Shown: positions 31,865 to 43,650, numbered from the stretch's first letter. The stretch is 64,000 bases of DNA from Phascolarctos cinereus (GCF_002099425.1 NW_018344105.1:3660501-3724500); one strand, 5' to 3'. Notes: generated by a model from the letters alone, not told the origin. Numbers and translations: made by a program.

Positions 31865-33560
31865 GAGCTCCCTCTTCTCCCCTCCTCTTCATCTCACATC
31901 ACTCAGATCTCTTCCCCTACTACCTCCCCTTTTACTTTATTTCACATGAAGAGATAGCCCTTCTCTTTACCTAGGAGAACCAATCTACAAGAACCCTTGA
32001 TCCCATTACATCTTATCTTCCCCAGTAGATTGCCCCCTCTATCAACCACACACTCTAACTAATCTTCAATTTCTCCCTATCTACTTGATGTTTCCCTGCT
32101 GCCTATAAACAGTCTCATGTCTTCCACATCCTTAAACCCCTCACTTGAATATCCCTTCCTGCTAGGTATCATCCTATAGCTCTCCTTCCTTTTATGGCTA
32201 AAGTTCTTGATAAAACCATCTACAATTAGTGGCTCTATTTCCTATCCTCTCTATTCTAAGCTCTCTCTGCAGTATGGCTTCTGACGCCATTATTCAAATA
32301 TAACTGCTCTTTCCAAAGCTAACTATGATCTCTCACTTGCCAAATCTAATTGCCTTTTCTCCATCTTCACCCTTCTTGACAGAGCTTTCACAGCCTGAGA
32401 CTGTTGATCACTTTCTTTTCCTGGATGCTGTCTTCTCTCTAGGTTTTTTGAGGGTGATCTCTCCTGGTTGTTCTCCTACCTGTTTGACCACTCCTTCTTA
32501 GTCTCCCTTGCTGGATCTTCATCCAGTTCACTCCGGATTACTACAGGTACTCCATGAATATTTGTCTTGGGCCCTCCTTTCTTCTTTTTCTATACAATCA
32601 CACTTGGGGAGCTCATCAGTTTCCATGGATTCAATTATCATCTCTATGCAGATGATTCTCAGATCCATTTGTCCAGCCCTAAACTTTCTCCTGACTTCTA
32701 GTCTACCATCTGCAACTGCCTATTAGACATCCCATAGGTATCTTAAATTCAATGTGCCCAAAATGGAATTCAATGTCTTTCCCCAAGCCTTCCCCTCTTC
32801 CTAACTTCCCTGTTATTGTTGAGGGGACACCATCCTCCCAGTCACCCAGACTCACAACCTAGGTGTCATTCTCAACTCCTCACTCTCTGTCATGCCCACC
32901 CCACCATGTGAAATCATTTGCTTAATCTAGTCAATTCTACTTTTATAATAGTTTTCTTGTATGCCCCTTCTCTTCTCTGACAACAGCTGCCACAACAGTG
33001 CAGGCTCTCATCACCTCATGCCTGGACTATTTTAATAGCCTACTTTTTTATCTCTCTGCCGCATGTCTCTCCCCATTCCAGTCCATCCTCCAATTAGCTA
33101 TTAAAGTGATCTTCCTAGAATGTAAGTCTAAACATGTCACCCCCCCATTCAATAAGCTCTAATGGCTTCCTATTACTTCCACAATAAAATATAAACTGTT
33201 TTTTATATATATAATATATATATATATATATGTATGTATGTATGTATACACACACACACACATATGGCATATATGACCCATATATAATCTAGATAACATA
33301 TAACCTGGCCCCTTCCCACTTTTCTGGTATTCTTATATCTTACTCCCCTCCCACCATGTATTCTTCAATACAGTGACACTAGCCACCTTGCTGTTCCTCC
33401 CACAACACACTCCATCTCTCAACTGTGACTTTTCATTGGCTGTTGCCCATGCCTGGAATGCTCTCCCTCCTCATCTCCGCCTTCTGATTTCCCTGGCTTA
33501 TGGCTTACTTCAAGTCTCCACTACAATGCCACCTTCTAACCCACAGAATGTTAAATAATC
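31865..33560 (+). mobile_element. L2 LINE, RT region to near the 3' end
   Basis: Plus-strand translations in shifting frames resemble L2 reverse transcriptase: an 'FSIFTLLDRAF..DC' block near 32360 (cf. LDLSAAFDTVDH), then near 32590-32680 '[20 protein letters not shown]'-like sequence containing the YADD catalytic box (here ...MQMILRS in the displaced frame). The DNA then passes the '..cccagtcacccagactcac' block at 32838 and reaches '..catgcctggaatgctctccc' at 33448. Many breaks show it is dead. It is the longest single L2 body in the window. Confidence 0.8.
33205..33268. repeat. TA/TG/CA microsatellite within L2
   Basis: An alternating tatata, tgtatg and cacaca tract, lying inside the L2 copy and therefore younger than it. 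Confidence 0.95.
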
Positions 33561-33565
33561 TAGTT

Positions 33566-33755
33566 CAGAGATTCCTAACCTTTTTTGTGTCACAGCCCCT
33601 CTTTGGCAGTTTGGTGAAGCCTATGGACCCTTTCTCAGGATCATGTATTTAATTGCGCAAAACAAAATATAGAGGAGTGCAAAGTAAGCCAATTATCTTG
33701 AAATAGAGTTATCAAAGTCTTTGTAAGTACACCAACCCCAGGCTAAGAACATCTG
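33566..33755 (+). mobile_element. hAT-type MITE, family A, best-bounded copy
   Basis: 190 bp. The left end is CAGAGATTCCTAACC; the reverse complement of the right end is CAGATGTTCTTAGCC. Flanking 8-mers atctagtt (33558-33565) and atctagat (33756-33763) agree at 7 of 8 positions. Eight-base duplications and CAG-start termini are hallmarks of hAT elements. No coding capacity. Confidence 0.9.
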
Positions 33756-34019
33756 ATCTAGATGTAGTCCTCCAATAAACCAGGTAGACCATTTATGGAG
33801 GATTTATGGGAAAACATGGACAAGAATTGCATAGGCTAAGAAGGCACAGTCAGAATGTCATCTGCTTCAATAGAGGGAATCCCTATATTGATGAGTTTGA
33901 AGACCCATCAAAGTAATGAATTATGACAATGACCATCTATTTGAAAGTTTCCCAAAATCTATTCTGCATTCTGTTCTTGACAAGAAATCACAGATAAACT
34001 TTACATAATAGAGTCATTA

Positions 34020-34140
34020 AGCTCCAAGATATAGGTGTCATACTCAACTTCTCACTCTCTCTCACCTCCCATATGAAATTATTTGGCAAATCCAGTCAAT
34101 TCTACCTTTATAATATCTCTCATATGTGCTCCTTCTCCAT
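34020..34140 (+). repeat. L2 fragment
   Basis: 'atataggtgtcatactcaac' and 'ggcaaatccagtcaattcta' repeat the block seen at 32860-32950 of the longer L2 copy. Confidence 0.75.
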
Positions 34141-34259
34141 GAATAGCTCATGTTGATAGGACATCTTAATATTTGTAAAGCCCTTTCCTAACAATACTAA
34201 GAAAAAAAGAAGTGAAAGGATTCTTAACCATTTTTATAGATGACAAAACTGAAGGATGC

Positions 34260-34770
34260 ACAGAATGCCAAATCTGGAAGGGCCCTTGGAGGCCAAATAG
34301 TCAAGGCCCTCATTTATTGATGACTATGACAGGGAAAGTCATTTTCCAAAGGTCACACAGCTAATAGGGAGCAGAATCAAGACCTGAATCCGGGTCCTCT
34401 GACAGGTCTAAAAGAGTGGGGGAGAGGCTATGATATGTGGTATATGCACTGATGGTGGCATGCCAGACAGATGTCCTCCTCTTCTACGGCAGCCAGTGAG
34501 CATCAGCAAAGCCATGAACTCTCTCTTTGGGTAAATGGTACATCTCACTTCTTACAAACTGCTCTTTGTTCCTAGGATCATAAACTTAGAGCTGAAAGTG
34601 ACCTGAAAGATCATCTAGTCTGATCCCCCTCATTTTAGAGGTAGAAACCAAGATCCAGCTAAGTTAAGTGACTCACCTCAAGGTCATATAGGTAATACAT
34701 GGCAGAAACCAGATCTGAACCCAGATCCTCTGGCTCTAAACCTAGTAGTCTTTCCACTGTTTTTCTGGGT
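34260..34770 (-). repeat. Two MIR-type SINEs, minus orientation
   Basis: Bases 34260-34405 contain 'aaaggtcacacagctaatag'. Bases 34560-34770 contain 'agatcatctagtctgatccc' and 'agttaagtgactcacctcaa'. Confidence 0.7.
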
Positions 34771-35089
34771 TGAGCCTACATAGTCACTGAAAGAATTTCT
34801 TTGGAAACTATTTGAACATTCTGTTATCAAACAGTGTTTTCTTTTTCAAAGCTGAAAGCACTTTCCATCCATTCTCTTACTTATCTTCATAAGTGATAAT
34901 GGATTGTGTGGTTGCCTCAATGGAAGCAGGAGAAATGCCTGGAGCTCTTTTTAGCTCTTGGCATGGTCCCATCCAGCAATGAATATCTATGCCCTGCCCA
35001 ACAACTGCCTTTGGAGAGAAAGGAAGGTCCTCTCCCTCAGCATCTGTCTGTCCCTTCCCAGCCTGAGCCTCTGTGCAATATGGGGAGCT

Positions 35090-35265
35090 CAGAAGTTTGA
35101 TGTCCAGAAGAAATTCCCAAAAGGTTGAACAGGTTGCCCTGGGAGGTGAGGGGTTCCCTCCTCATTGGCAGTCTTGAAGCAAGGGGCTTTGTAGGGTGGG
35201 GGGAGGGTAATGAGATGACCTCTGAGGTCTCTTCCAACTGAGATTCTGGGATTCTGGTACTCCCA
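35090..35265 (+). repeat. CR1/L3 LINE 3' end
   Basis: 'acaggttgccctgggaggtg', 'cattggcagtcttgaagcaa' and 'ctcttccaactgagattctg' are the terminal CR1/L3 block. Confidence 0.8.
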
Positions 35266-35785
35266 TGACATCTGCCCTTCTCAGCTCCTACCCCTGCTAC
35301 CTCCTAGTGCAAGCTTGGGAAAATGAAAGCCATTTACATCCATTTGTATGTAGCTGAGTAGCATCCTATTAAACCCTAATTTAAGGCATTTAATTTAAAT
35401 AATAATGTTGTCCTTAATTAAAGGGAAAAAGTTCTGCTGTGCTCTCTCCAGTTCTAGATGAACACTGTTCATTTCCGAGGCAGTGATAGTGTGGGTACAG
35501 TTCTTTGCATGTGTGCCATAGAGGCTGGCTCTCCTTAATATTTGGAGAATTCCTGTCTGCCTTTCTGACAGTCCTGCAGGTGGTAACCTAGTCAGGATGG
35601 GGACAGCTAAGGCATCAAAGGTCCTGCTACCTGGCCCAGCTCAACTGTACAGCAGAAACCAGCTCCAAGCTTATATCTGGCCAAAAGGAATTGTAGTCAC
35701 AAGGTCAAACCAAAGTCTCTCTTTCATTATTCTCACATTTTCAGTAGTGAAGCCAGAAAGAAATTTCTTAAAGATCATTTTAGTC
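35266..35785. other. Unassigned sequence
   Basis: It holds an AT-rich patch ('taatttaaggcatttaattt' near 35380) and no recognisable exon or repeat. Confidence 0.35.
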
Positions 35786-35789
35786 CATT

Positions 35790-35930
35790 CCCCTTGTTTT
35801 ATAGAAAATTAAAGTGAGGCTCAAGGGAAATGATCTGCCCAAGGTCACAGAGCTACTTAGTGGCATAGCTGAGACTTGGGACCTGGATGCCAGTCCTAGA
35901 CCTGTTCATTCCCCTTGTGCCACACTACTA
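35790..35930 (-). repeat. MIR fragment, minus orientation
   Basis: 'gatctgcccaaggtcacaga' and flanking sequence match reversed MIR. Confidence 0.75.
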
Positions 35931-35989
35931 TGCTTCGCATTGACCCAAATATCATGGGCAGCAGCATCTAACTCATATCAATCATGCCC

Positions 35990-38285
35990 CTGAAAAACAA
36001 GCTTGTAATGGTGGTAGTAATCATCAACACCAAACGAACCACCATCCATCAGCATCTCATTTGTGAACAAAGGACCATAAGGTTAAAAGGTGACATTGGA
36101 TTGAAGAGGACAAATATCCTGATTTTCAAAAATGGGAAAACAGTGAAGTATACAAATTGTACGTCAGAGACCATGACTTCAATTACTAGCAAAATTGTAG
36201 AATACATTGTTTAAGGTATGCCTCAGTTGAATTTAACAAGAGAAGCCATGATCACAAAGAGCTAGCAAGGCTTCCTCAAGAACAAGTAATGCCAGAATAA
36301 CCTCATTTCCCATTTTGTTTTGTTTTGTTGGAGAGGGGACTGGGTCACTAGGATGGGAAGACCATAAATGTAGTACACCAGGATCTCTGCAAAGCATTCA
36401 ACTATCTCTGTCACACTCTCTTTGTGGACAGGATAGAGAAATGCGAGCTACAGTAGAGCAAAGTTAGGTAAAGCCAAAATAGAACTAATGAGCAGATTCA
36501 AAGAGCAGTCATAAGACGCTGATGAAGAACTGAGGAAGGTCCCCAGCGGAATGCCTTGAGGATCCGTCCCTGGCTCAACCTTTTTTCAGTGACATGGATA
36601 AAGCCAATAGATGACAAGTTTGTTGAATTCACAGATGAGACTAAAGTGGAAGGGACCACTAACAATGTCTGGTGGAGGTGGGATCTAGCCAATAGGCAAT
36701 AAACATTTATTAAGTGCCTCCTATGTGCTAAGTGCTGAGGATACAAAAAGAGGCAAAAGATAGTTCCTGTCCTCAAAGAGCTCACAGTCTAACAGAGGAG
36801 ACAACAAGCAAACAAATATGTACAGGATAAATGGGAGATAATTGAGAGGTAGAGCACTGGAAATAAGCGGGTTCGGGAAAGGCTTGCTGTAAAAGACAGA
36901 ATTTTAGGTGGGACTTAAAGAAAGCTAGGAAGCCAGGCAACAGAGATGAGGGAAAGCATTCTTGGCATGGATATAGTCAGAAAAAAGTCCAGAGCCGAGA
37001 GATGGAATGTCTTGTTCATGGAACAGCCAGAAGGCCAATGTAACTCGAACTCTATGTGTCATAGAGTAAGGTATAAGAAGACTGGAAAGGTAGGAGGGGG
37101 CTAGGTAAGGAAGGGCTTTGAATGCCAAGCAGAGAATTTTGTATTTTATCCTGGAGGTGATAGGAAGTCACTGGAATTTACTGAATATAGGGGTTCACAT
37201 AATCAGGCCTGTATTTTAGGAAAATCACTTTGATGGCTGAATGGACAAAGGATTGGAGTAGGAGGAGGCAGGCAGACTCACCACCAGTCCATTGCAATAG
37301 TTCAGACATGAGGTGATGAGGGCTTGCACTGGGGTGGTGGCAGTATCAGAGAAGAGAAGGGGGCTTATTTGAGAGGGGTTGCAAAGTTGAAATCGACAGG
37401 CCTTGGCAACAGATTGCATATGGAGTGGAGAGGCAAAAGATAGTGAGGAGTCCAGAATGACTCCTAGATTGTGAGCCTAGAGTCTGAGAGACCAGAAGGA
37501 TGGAGTTGCCTTCTACAGGAACAAGGAAGGTAATAGAGGAGGAAGGCTTAGGGGAAAGAGTTCTATTTTGGATGTAATGAGTATAAGTTGTCTTCTGGAC
37601 ATCTAGTTCAAGATGTCTGAGAGGCAGTTGGAGATGTGAGATTGAGAGTCGGCAGAAAAATTGGGACAGGAAAGCTAGATTTGAGAATCATCAGCATAAA
37701 GATAGTAACTAAATCTATGGGAGCTGATGAGATCACCAACTGAAGTCGTATGGGAGAAGAAAAGAGGACCCAGGACAAAAGCTCGAGGGGCATCTGTGAT
37801 TAGAGGGCATGATCTGGAAGAAGATCCAGCAAAGGAGACAGAGAATTATCTGAGATACCATTGGAAACCAGTTCTTCCTGACGCAGAGTCCGGCGCTCTT
37901 TTCTACGATTCTATGTTGCAGCTTAATCAACTTCACAGGTACACGATGGGACCTTCACAAGTACGTGGCTAAATAACAGTTCTTGTGAAAAGGATCTTGG
38001 GAGTTATGGTGGAAATGCAAGCTCAATATGAGTCAACAAGGCACTGTGCCACCAAAAGAGCTATTGCGCCGTTAAGTGAAATTGACAGAAATATCATTCG
38101 TTATGAGGAAGGTGATCGTCCTCCTGCACCCTTCCTTGGTCAGACTATACCTAGAGTATTGTATTCTATCTGGGGCACCACCTTCTAGGAAACATTATTT
38201 CAACCTTATCTAACCTTCTAGGCGGTAGACGTGGCAGCTGCCTTCAAGCACTTAAAGTAGATAAATGGCTAGAAATATACATATA
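35990..38285 (+). mobile_element. CR1/L3 LINE split by an inverted L2
   Basis: The left part (35990-36685) reads 'gcttcctcaagaacaagtaa', 'ctttttt'-flanked 'cagtgacatggataaagcca' and 'gaattcacagatgagactaa'. The right part (about 37970-38285) continues with 'aaaaggatcttgggagttat' and 'caagctcaatatgagtcaac', the next CR1/L3 block. About 1.2 kb of minus-strand L2 separates them. A short SINE-like scrap lies at 37880-37920. Confidence 0.75.
36690..37880 (-). mobile_element. L2 LINE 3' portion nested in CR1/L3
   Basis: The 3' end lies at the left ('taaacatttattaagtgcct', 'cctcaaagagctcacagtct'). The copy reads back through the 3' UTR and ORF2 C-terminal DNA to about 37880. It parallels the minus-strand L2 copies at 44020 and 58450. 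Confidence 0.85.
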
Positions 38286-38360
38286 TAATCTACATATGTG
38301 CATGGATGTATATACACATATACAGTATATACATATACATATATACACATACAGACATTT
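38270..38360. repeat. TA/CA-rich simple repeat
   Basis: Alternating atacatat and acacatat units. Confidence 0.85.
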
Positions 38361-38379
38361 ATGATTAAACTTTTTTCTA

Positions 38380-39695
38380 TTTGACCTTAAAGGTCATAAC
38401 TGAATAAGTTACATTTAGTCAGGTTATCCACTGAATTTTAATTCAAGATGTGGCCCAATAGCTCTCCCAACTGGCATTTCAAGTCCTCCACAATCCCTTA
38501 TTTTACAGTCAAATTTCAGGTTACTTTCTTTCATATATTCTCTGTCCCATTCAAATTGGCCTACTGGCTATCCTCCTGTATATGACATTGCATTTCCTGC
38601 CTTTGCACTTTTGCCCAATTGGTCCCTCAAGCCTAGCATGCCCTCCCTCCTTCATCACCTTTGCCTAGTAGAATCCCTAGCTTCCTTTAAAACACATTTC
38701 AGATGCCACCTCACATACAAGGACTTTCCTGATTCACCCTGCCTCACCTCTAATCTCAATCTTGAAATGACTTGGTACATACAGTCAGTTCTGTTATAAT
38801 TTGACAAATGGGTTCCTAAAAATCACTGAGCCATGAAAAATCATGCAATAAAAGCTGTAGGACTTGTGGGGGGGGAATGGGGTTAGGGGCACAACACTCA
38901 AAAACTTTGTCAGTGATACATAAAAAAGTTAGGAACCAAATGAAAATGGTAGCACAGTTTAATCCGTGTTAAATGGTTAAGAAATGCATAAATACTGCAA
39001 TAATAATGGCAGTGGCCTCAGGTTACCATTGAGTCTGCACCCTGGCTCCCATGGGCACCAGGCTGGCAAAGTTTATGGCTATGATGTGAGGGTGGCCACC
39101 GTGGCTCTAGGAATTGGGATGAGAGGGCAGGGTCAGGCCAAAAGTGTGTATGTGGGCAGGGGGAAGCGTAAAATATGCAGGGTCAGCCTAGTCTCCCTCA
39201 GCCCACAGCTCCTTCAGCACCAGAAGATATTAAAACAACAAATATGACACTTTACCTTGAAAGAGACCTGAAGTTTGCTTGTGGAAGTGGGTGTGGGAAG
39301 GGCTGCAGCTTGTGAGTTACTCTAAAGTGGTGCTATGTAGGATAACCAGCACATGTGGTGAATGACGTCGTTGGCAGACATCTGAGGGCCACGTGTGCAT
39401 TTGGGGCTTTTTTCGGTTGGGTATTCTTTTCTCTTTCTTGCTGATGAAATCGAGCATAAGTAAATGCTCAAGTTGCAATATACTCAAATTGTTCCCTTAT
39501 ATATCAATTGCAGTGGAACAAATTTACATCTTAAAAACAAGTGTTGTAGCCGAAGTGGCCATATTCTGTATTTTCTTAGCTATGGGCGTGTTATGTTTCC
39601 ACAAGAGAATATAAACTCCTTGAGGGCAGCCTCAGCATTTAGCACAGTGCATTGTATAATGTAAGCATTTAAGAAATGTTTATTAAATTGAACTA
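38380..39695 (+). mobile_element. L2 LINE 3' end split by a foreign insert
   Basis: L2 body at about 38460-38780 ('caagtcctccacaatccctt', 'cacctcacatacaaggactt') and L2 3' UTR at 39600-39695 ('aaactccttgagggcagcct', 'aagaaatgtttattaaattg'). About 0.8 kb of unrelated DNA lies between them. Confidence 0.75.
38788..39547 (+). mobile_element. Probable old DNA transposon inside L2
   Basis: This insert starts CAGTCAGTTCTGTTATAATT and ends with DNA whose reverse complement contains GTTTTTAAGATGTAAATTTG. The inner termini share about 13 of 24 positions (GTTATAATTTGACAAATGGG against the reversed end), suggesting decayed inverted repeats. No transposase frame survives. The CAGT start hints at a Tigger/pogo-type element; this is inference. 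Confidence 0.4.
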
Positions 39696-39769
39696 TGACT
39701 AACGTGTGGAAATCACAAAGAGGCAGACATAAGAAAGAACTTTGCATCCACCTAGACCACCAAGTACAG

Positions 39770-39890
39770 TGGGTTGCTTTGGGAGACAGTGAGACAGTAG
39801 GTGCGCCCTCCCTGCAGGTCATCGTGCAAAGACTGGATGGCCACATGCTGGGGATGCGTCAAAGAGATGCCTCGCCTGCATAACCCTCCC
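39770..39890 (+). repeat. CR1/L3 3' fragment
   Basis: 'ctgcaggtcatcgtgcaaag' and 'actggatggccacatgctgg' match the CR1/L3 3' end. Confidence 0.6.
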
Positions 39891-40905
39891 AAGTTCCTCA
39901 CAAATGAGACACTGTCCAGAACCAACCAGCAGGACAAGTGTAGCAAGTTGTTTCAACATGAAAATTCCAAGAAAAGCAGAGGGGCCCAATGGCAAAGACA
40001 GTTCCATCTTTACAGCTATAGGAGGGGCCCCTCACTTACACAGTGAGTGCGGGTTGGAAGGGCCAGGCCCCACTTTGTGCTCCCTTCACATGGGCATCAT
40101 GACCAATGAGGGGCCAGGAGGTAAGCTAGAGGGCTTTCTGCTTCAAAGAGTAATGTGAATTGTTCAAGGGTGCAAATAAAACCACAAATAACTACAGAGC
40201 AGCTCCCCAGTAGGGCCATGTGCTCTGTCTTCTTCCACCATTTCAAAGCAGCCTCACTACTGTTCATTTTCTCAGGAACAAATCAATTCTCATTACCTCA
40301 GAGATGTAAATTAGGAAATTCCCCTCCTTCCAGCACCCTGGTTTTACAGATGTGAGTGTTTGTCTGCCTAGTGACTGAAACACCTCTTTTGGAATAGCCT
40401 TTTGGAAAATGATGGGAGCAGCTGTGTCACAATGCTGTCTCACCCTGAGATTCTTACCTCTCCCTCAAAATGTCATCCTTAAAAGAGCAGTGACAGGGTC
40501 CTTGCAAGCTCCTCCCCCAGAGGAGAGCCCATTTGGCTCTTAGCACAACCAGATTCCATCAGTGGGGGCTCCCTGCCCAACCTTCCCAAGCCAGGTCTCC
40601 AGATTTTCCCCCCACTCACTGCCACACAGACAAGAAACTGTTCCTTGGACCCAGGCCTCAGTGGGCAGGACACTGCCTCAGATAAGAAGCCAGTTGGGAA
40701 CAGTGTCCCAGCGCTGGCCACAGTCTCCCTGAGTCAAATGGGCCTGCCAGCACTCCAGTGGTAGAACTGAATGGACTTAATTGGACAAGAATGTGGTCTG
40801 TCCAAGAAAAGACATGTGGCTGGAAGATCTCATTAGGCCCCAAGCATGCTTCATGCCGACTGTCTCAGAGGCTCATAGCTATCACAGAGAGAAGTATTGT
40901 CTGAT
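39891..40905. other. Unassigned sequence
   Basis: Several 60-84-codon frames on both strands have no recognisable content. No repeat was identified except possible MIR-like DNA starting near 40910. Confidence 0.4.
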
Positions 40906-41117
40906 AATGGCAGCTCAGATTTAGAGAAGACTTTATGGTTTGCAAAGCACTTTACCTACCCACTTACCTAACTACAATTGCTTCCTTTCCCCCTTCCAAA
41001 GCTGATGTATCTACTGCCACCCTCCATTTCTGTGTCACAACTGGCCACCTTCACTGCATATCCTTGCAGGGAGGGAAACATCTCCTGAGACTTCCCTTTC
41101 AGGTTCTGGCTGCAGGG

Positions 41118-41309
41118 GAGAATGATTTTTCTTTCTCTCTCTCTTTTTTTTTTTTTTTGGTGGGGCAATCGAGGTTAATTGACTTGCCCAGGGTCACACT
41201 AGCTAGTCAGTGTCAAGTGTCTCAGGCCAGATTTGAATTCAGGTCCTCCTGACTCCAAGGCCAAAGCTCTCTCCACTGCGTCACCTGGCCGCCCCGAGAA
41301 TGATTTTTC
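41118..41309 (-). mobile_element. Marsupial SINE with perfect target-site duplication
   Basis: The element 41132-41295 is in minus orientation: T-rich tail, 'gacttgcccagggtcacact', 'caggtcctcctgactccaag' and the head 'cacctggccgcccc'. Both sides carry the identical 14-mer GAGAATGATTTTTC (41118-41131 and 41296-41309). Because the duplication is still perfect, this is probably one of the youngest insertions here. Confidence 0.92.
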
Positions 41310-41399
41310 ACTAACAACGGGAGAGCAGGTTTCCTTGAGAGCCCAACGGTGCTGATAGCATGTTGTGTGTTTATGTACGTATAAATATATGTATATATA

Positions 41400-41685
41400 A
41401 CGCACTTGTATAGTGCCTACCATGTGTCAGGCACTGTGCTCAGGGCTTTATGATTGTTACCTCCTATAACTATATTATTACCTCATTATTACCTCATGAA
41501 TCCTCACAACAACCCTGGGAAGTAAATGCTATTATTATCCCCATTTTACATAGGAGAAAACTGAGGCAAACAGACGTTAAATGACTTGCCCCTGGCCACA
41601 CAGCTAGTGTTTGAGGTCAAATTTGGACTGTCTTCCTGACTCTAGGCCCAGCACTCTATCTACTGTGCAACCTAGTTGCCTCTGA
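41400..41685 (-). repeat. Full-length MIR-core SINE, minus orientation
   Basis: From 'agtgcctaccatgtgtcagg' through 'ccccattttacataggagaa' and 'tgacttgcccctggccacac' to 'ctactgtgcaacctagttgc'. Confidence 0.85.
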
Positions 41686-41689
41686 CTGA

Positions 41690-41950
41690 ACAGTAGAATC
41701 TAAGAACCTAGGTTCCATTCCAACACTCACAAGCTATTAATTATCACCTACCTCACATGAGGTAAATGAGGATCAAATGAAATAATGTAAAGTACCATCT
41801 AAATATGAGCTATTATTATTATAACCTGGCTTGAAAACAAAGTGAGGCTGGTGCCTTTGCACAGCCCTCCTTCACTTAAATCCAATTCACTTACATGTCG
41901 TGGCATCACCTCCCTGACGTCACGGTCCTCTTCAACAACGAAGGACAAAC
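41690..41950 (+). repeat. MIR fragment followed by a SINE 3' domain
   Basis: Bases 41690-41820 are MIR ('aaatgaggatcaaatgaaat'). Bases 41822-41950 repeat the 3' domain of the composite SINE at 42418 ('ggcatcacctccctgacgtc', 'gaaggacaaacag'). Confidence 0.75.
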
Positions 41951-42417
41951 AGAAACCTCAGTGAGTAGAAAGAGGAGCTGCCCAGTGAGGACCCAACTGG
42001 AACTGGCCAGTTGGACAACACAGCTCCTTTCTTTTCTTTTCTTTCCTTTTCTCTGTCCACATAGCATACCTTACCTGCAGGTGCTATTCCAAAGGAATGT
42101 AAATTTTGATCTCTAAATTTTTTTTCCCCTTAAGGACCAGCCTTAAATCCAAATCACTCTGGCTCTCATTGATTGGCCAACAGTAGGTCCCAGGTCAAGC
42201 CCCACTTGGTCACTGATGGGCTCAGAGTGAATATAAATAGCAACTGTTTCTGTTTTGGCCAGAAACGCTGAGGATCTTTGCCTCTCATATTAATTTTTTT
42301 GACTAGGTAAAGAAGCCAGTCTCTGCCTCATTTTTCACCTAACCTTAATCACTGAATGATGCTGCCTCAGTCAAACAGAGACCTGTTAAAACCTTTAGCT
42401 TAAAAAGGCCAAGGTCA

Positions 42418-42738
42418 GGGGCAGCTAGGTGGTGCAGTGGATAGAGCACTGGCCCTGCAGTCAGGAGGACCTGAGTTCAAATCCAGCCTCAGACCAAAAC
42501 ACTTGACACTTACTAGCTGAAAAAAAAAATGGCCAAGTTATCCCACTAAATCCAGGGCCATCTCCAGTCATCCTGATCTACATCTCACCACTGGACCCAG
42601 ATGGCTCTGGAGGAGAAAATGAGGCTGGTGACTTTACACAACTTTCCCTTACTTAAATCCAATGTACTTGCATATCATGGCATCACCTCCCTAATGTCAT
42701 GGTCCTCTTCGATAACAAAGGACAAACAACAACAATAT
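42418..42738 (+). mobile_element. Composite marsupial SINE (tRNA-like head plus 3' domain)
   Basis: The head 'ggggcagctaggtggtgcag' runs to 'cacttgacacttactagctg' and an A10 tract. A distinct domain follows: 'ccactaaatccagggccatc', 'cactggacccagatggctct', 'catggcatcacctccctaat', ending 'ggacaaacaacaacaat'. The internal A-tract marks the joint of head and 3' domain. Confidence 0.85.
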
Positions 42739-43650
42739 GGCTTCAATATTCATTTCTGGTTAATGGCCTTACAAAGTCTCACTGAATAGCAATTAATAAT
42801 ACTAATCACAGAAAAAGCAATCAACTTGCCATCTCTCCTCTAATGGACAATAATGAATGAATGTCTCTAGGACTTTTTCCAAGATTCTCAAAGCACTGAA
42901 AGGCTAAACCAATCCTCACAGCAATGTCTACACTCTGTTCTCTGACTCCTTGAGCTTGGCAAGTCCACTGGATTGACAAGAAATAAAACCAGTACACAAT
43001 TTCACACCACTAATGATGGGCAACAGACCAGACTGAATGCTCTTGGTGCTAATCTAAGCCATTCTACCATCAAATCATTTCATTATGAGAAGCAAAACTT
43101 GGATGCCAGTTTGTCTCTTCCCAGAGAAATTTAAGATGAGTCCAAGTGGACTCTCTAAACAGACACCAGACTTCACGGTTACACGTCATCAGGATGAATC
43201 TGGAAACCATTATTAGTGAAAAGGCCCAAATGCATCCAAAATGCCTTCTGGTCCGGGCTGTCCGGCCTGTCCGGCCAAGGCTTTCACTGCAGACCTTAGG
43301 GTAGTGAGAGGGGGCAGCAGAAAGTAGCAGGGTTGCCAAATGAGGAAGGATGACCTCACCTTCCCCTTGGTGCGTTCATTTGCTGCATTCATCACCTTCA
43401 AAGTTCCCTTCATGTTTCTCTAACAATTCTGGCATCTTTCCTTGATCTCACTGAGTGAGCAGCTCAGATACTCCTCTCATCCATTCCACCACTCCAGGTT
43501 TGGGATCTATCAAGAGAGGAAGTGAAGAGGGTTCGTGTTTTCTCCCAATTGCCCTTCTCCCCTCTACCTCATTTTCATTAAGCACCCTTTCCCTGGGCAT
43601 TGGTAGTCCGCTAATGTTAAAAGGACCAGAGAACAGCTTCTAGAACACTA
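42739..43650. other. Unassigned sequence
   Basis: A GC-richer patch at 43240-43330 gives an 89-codon minus frame (43070-43339) of unknown meaning. No exon or repeat was recognised. Confidence 0.4.
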
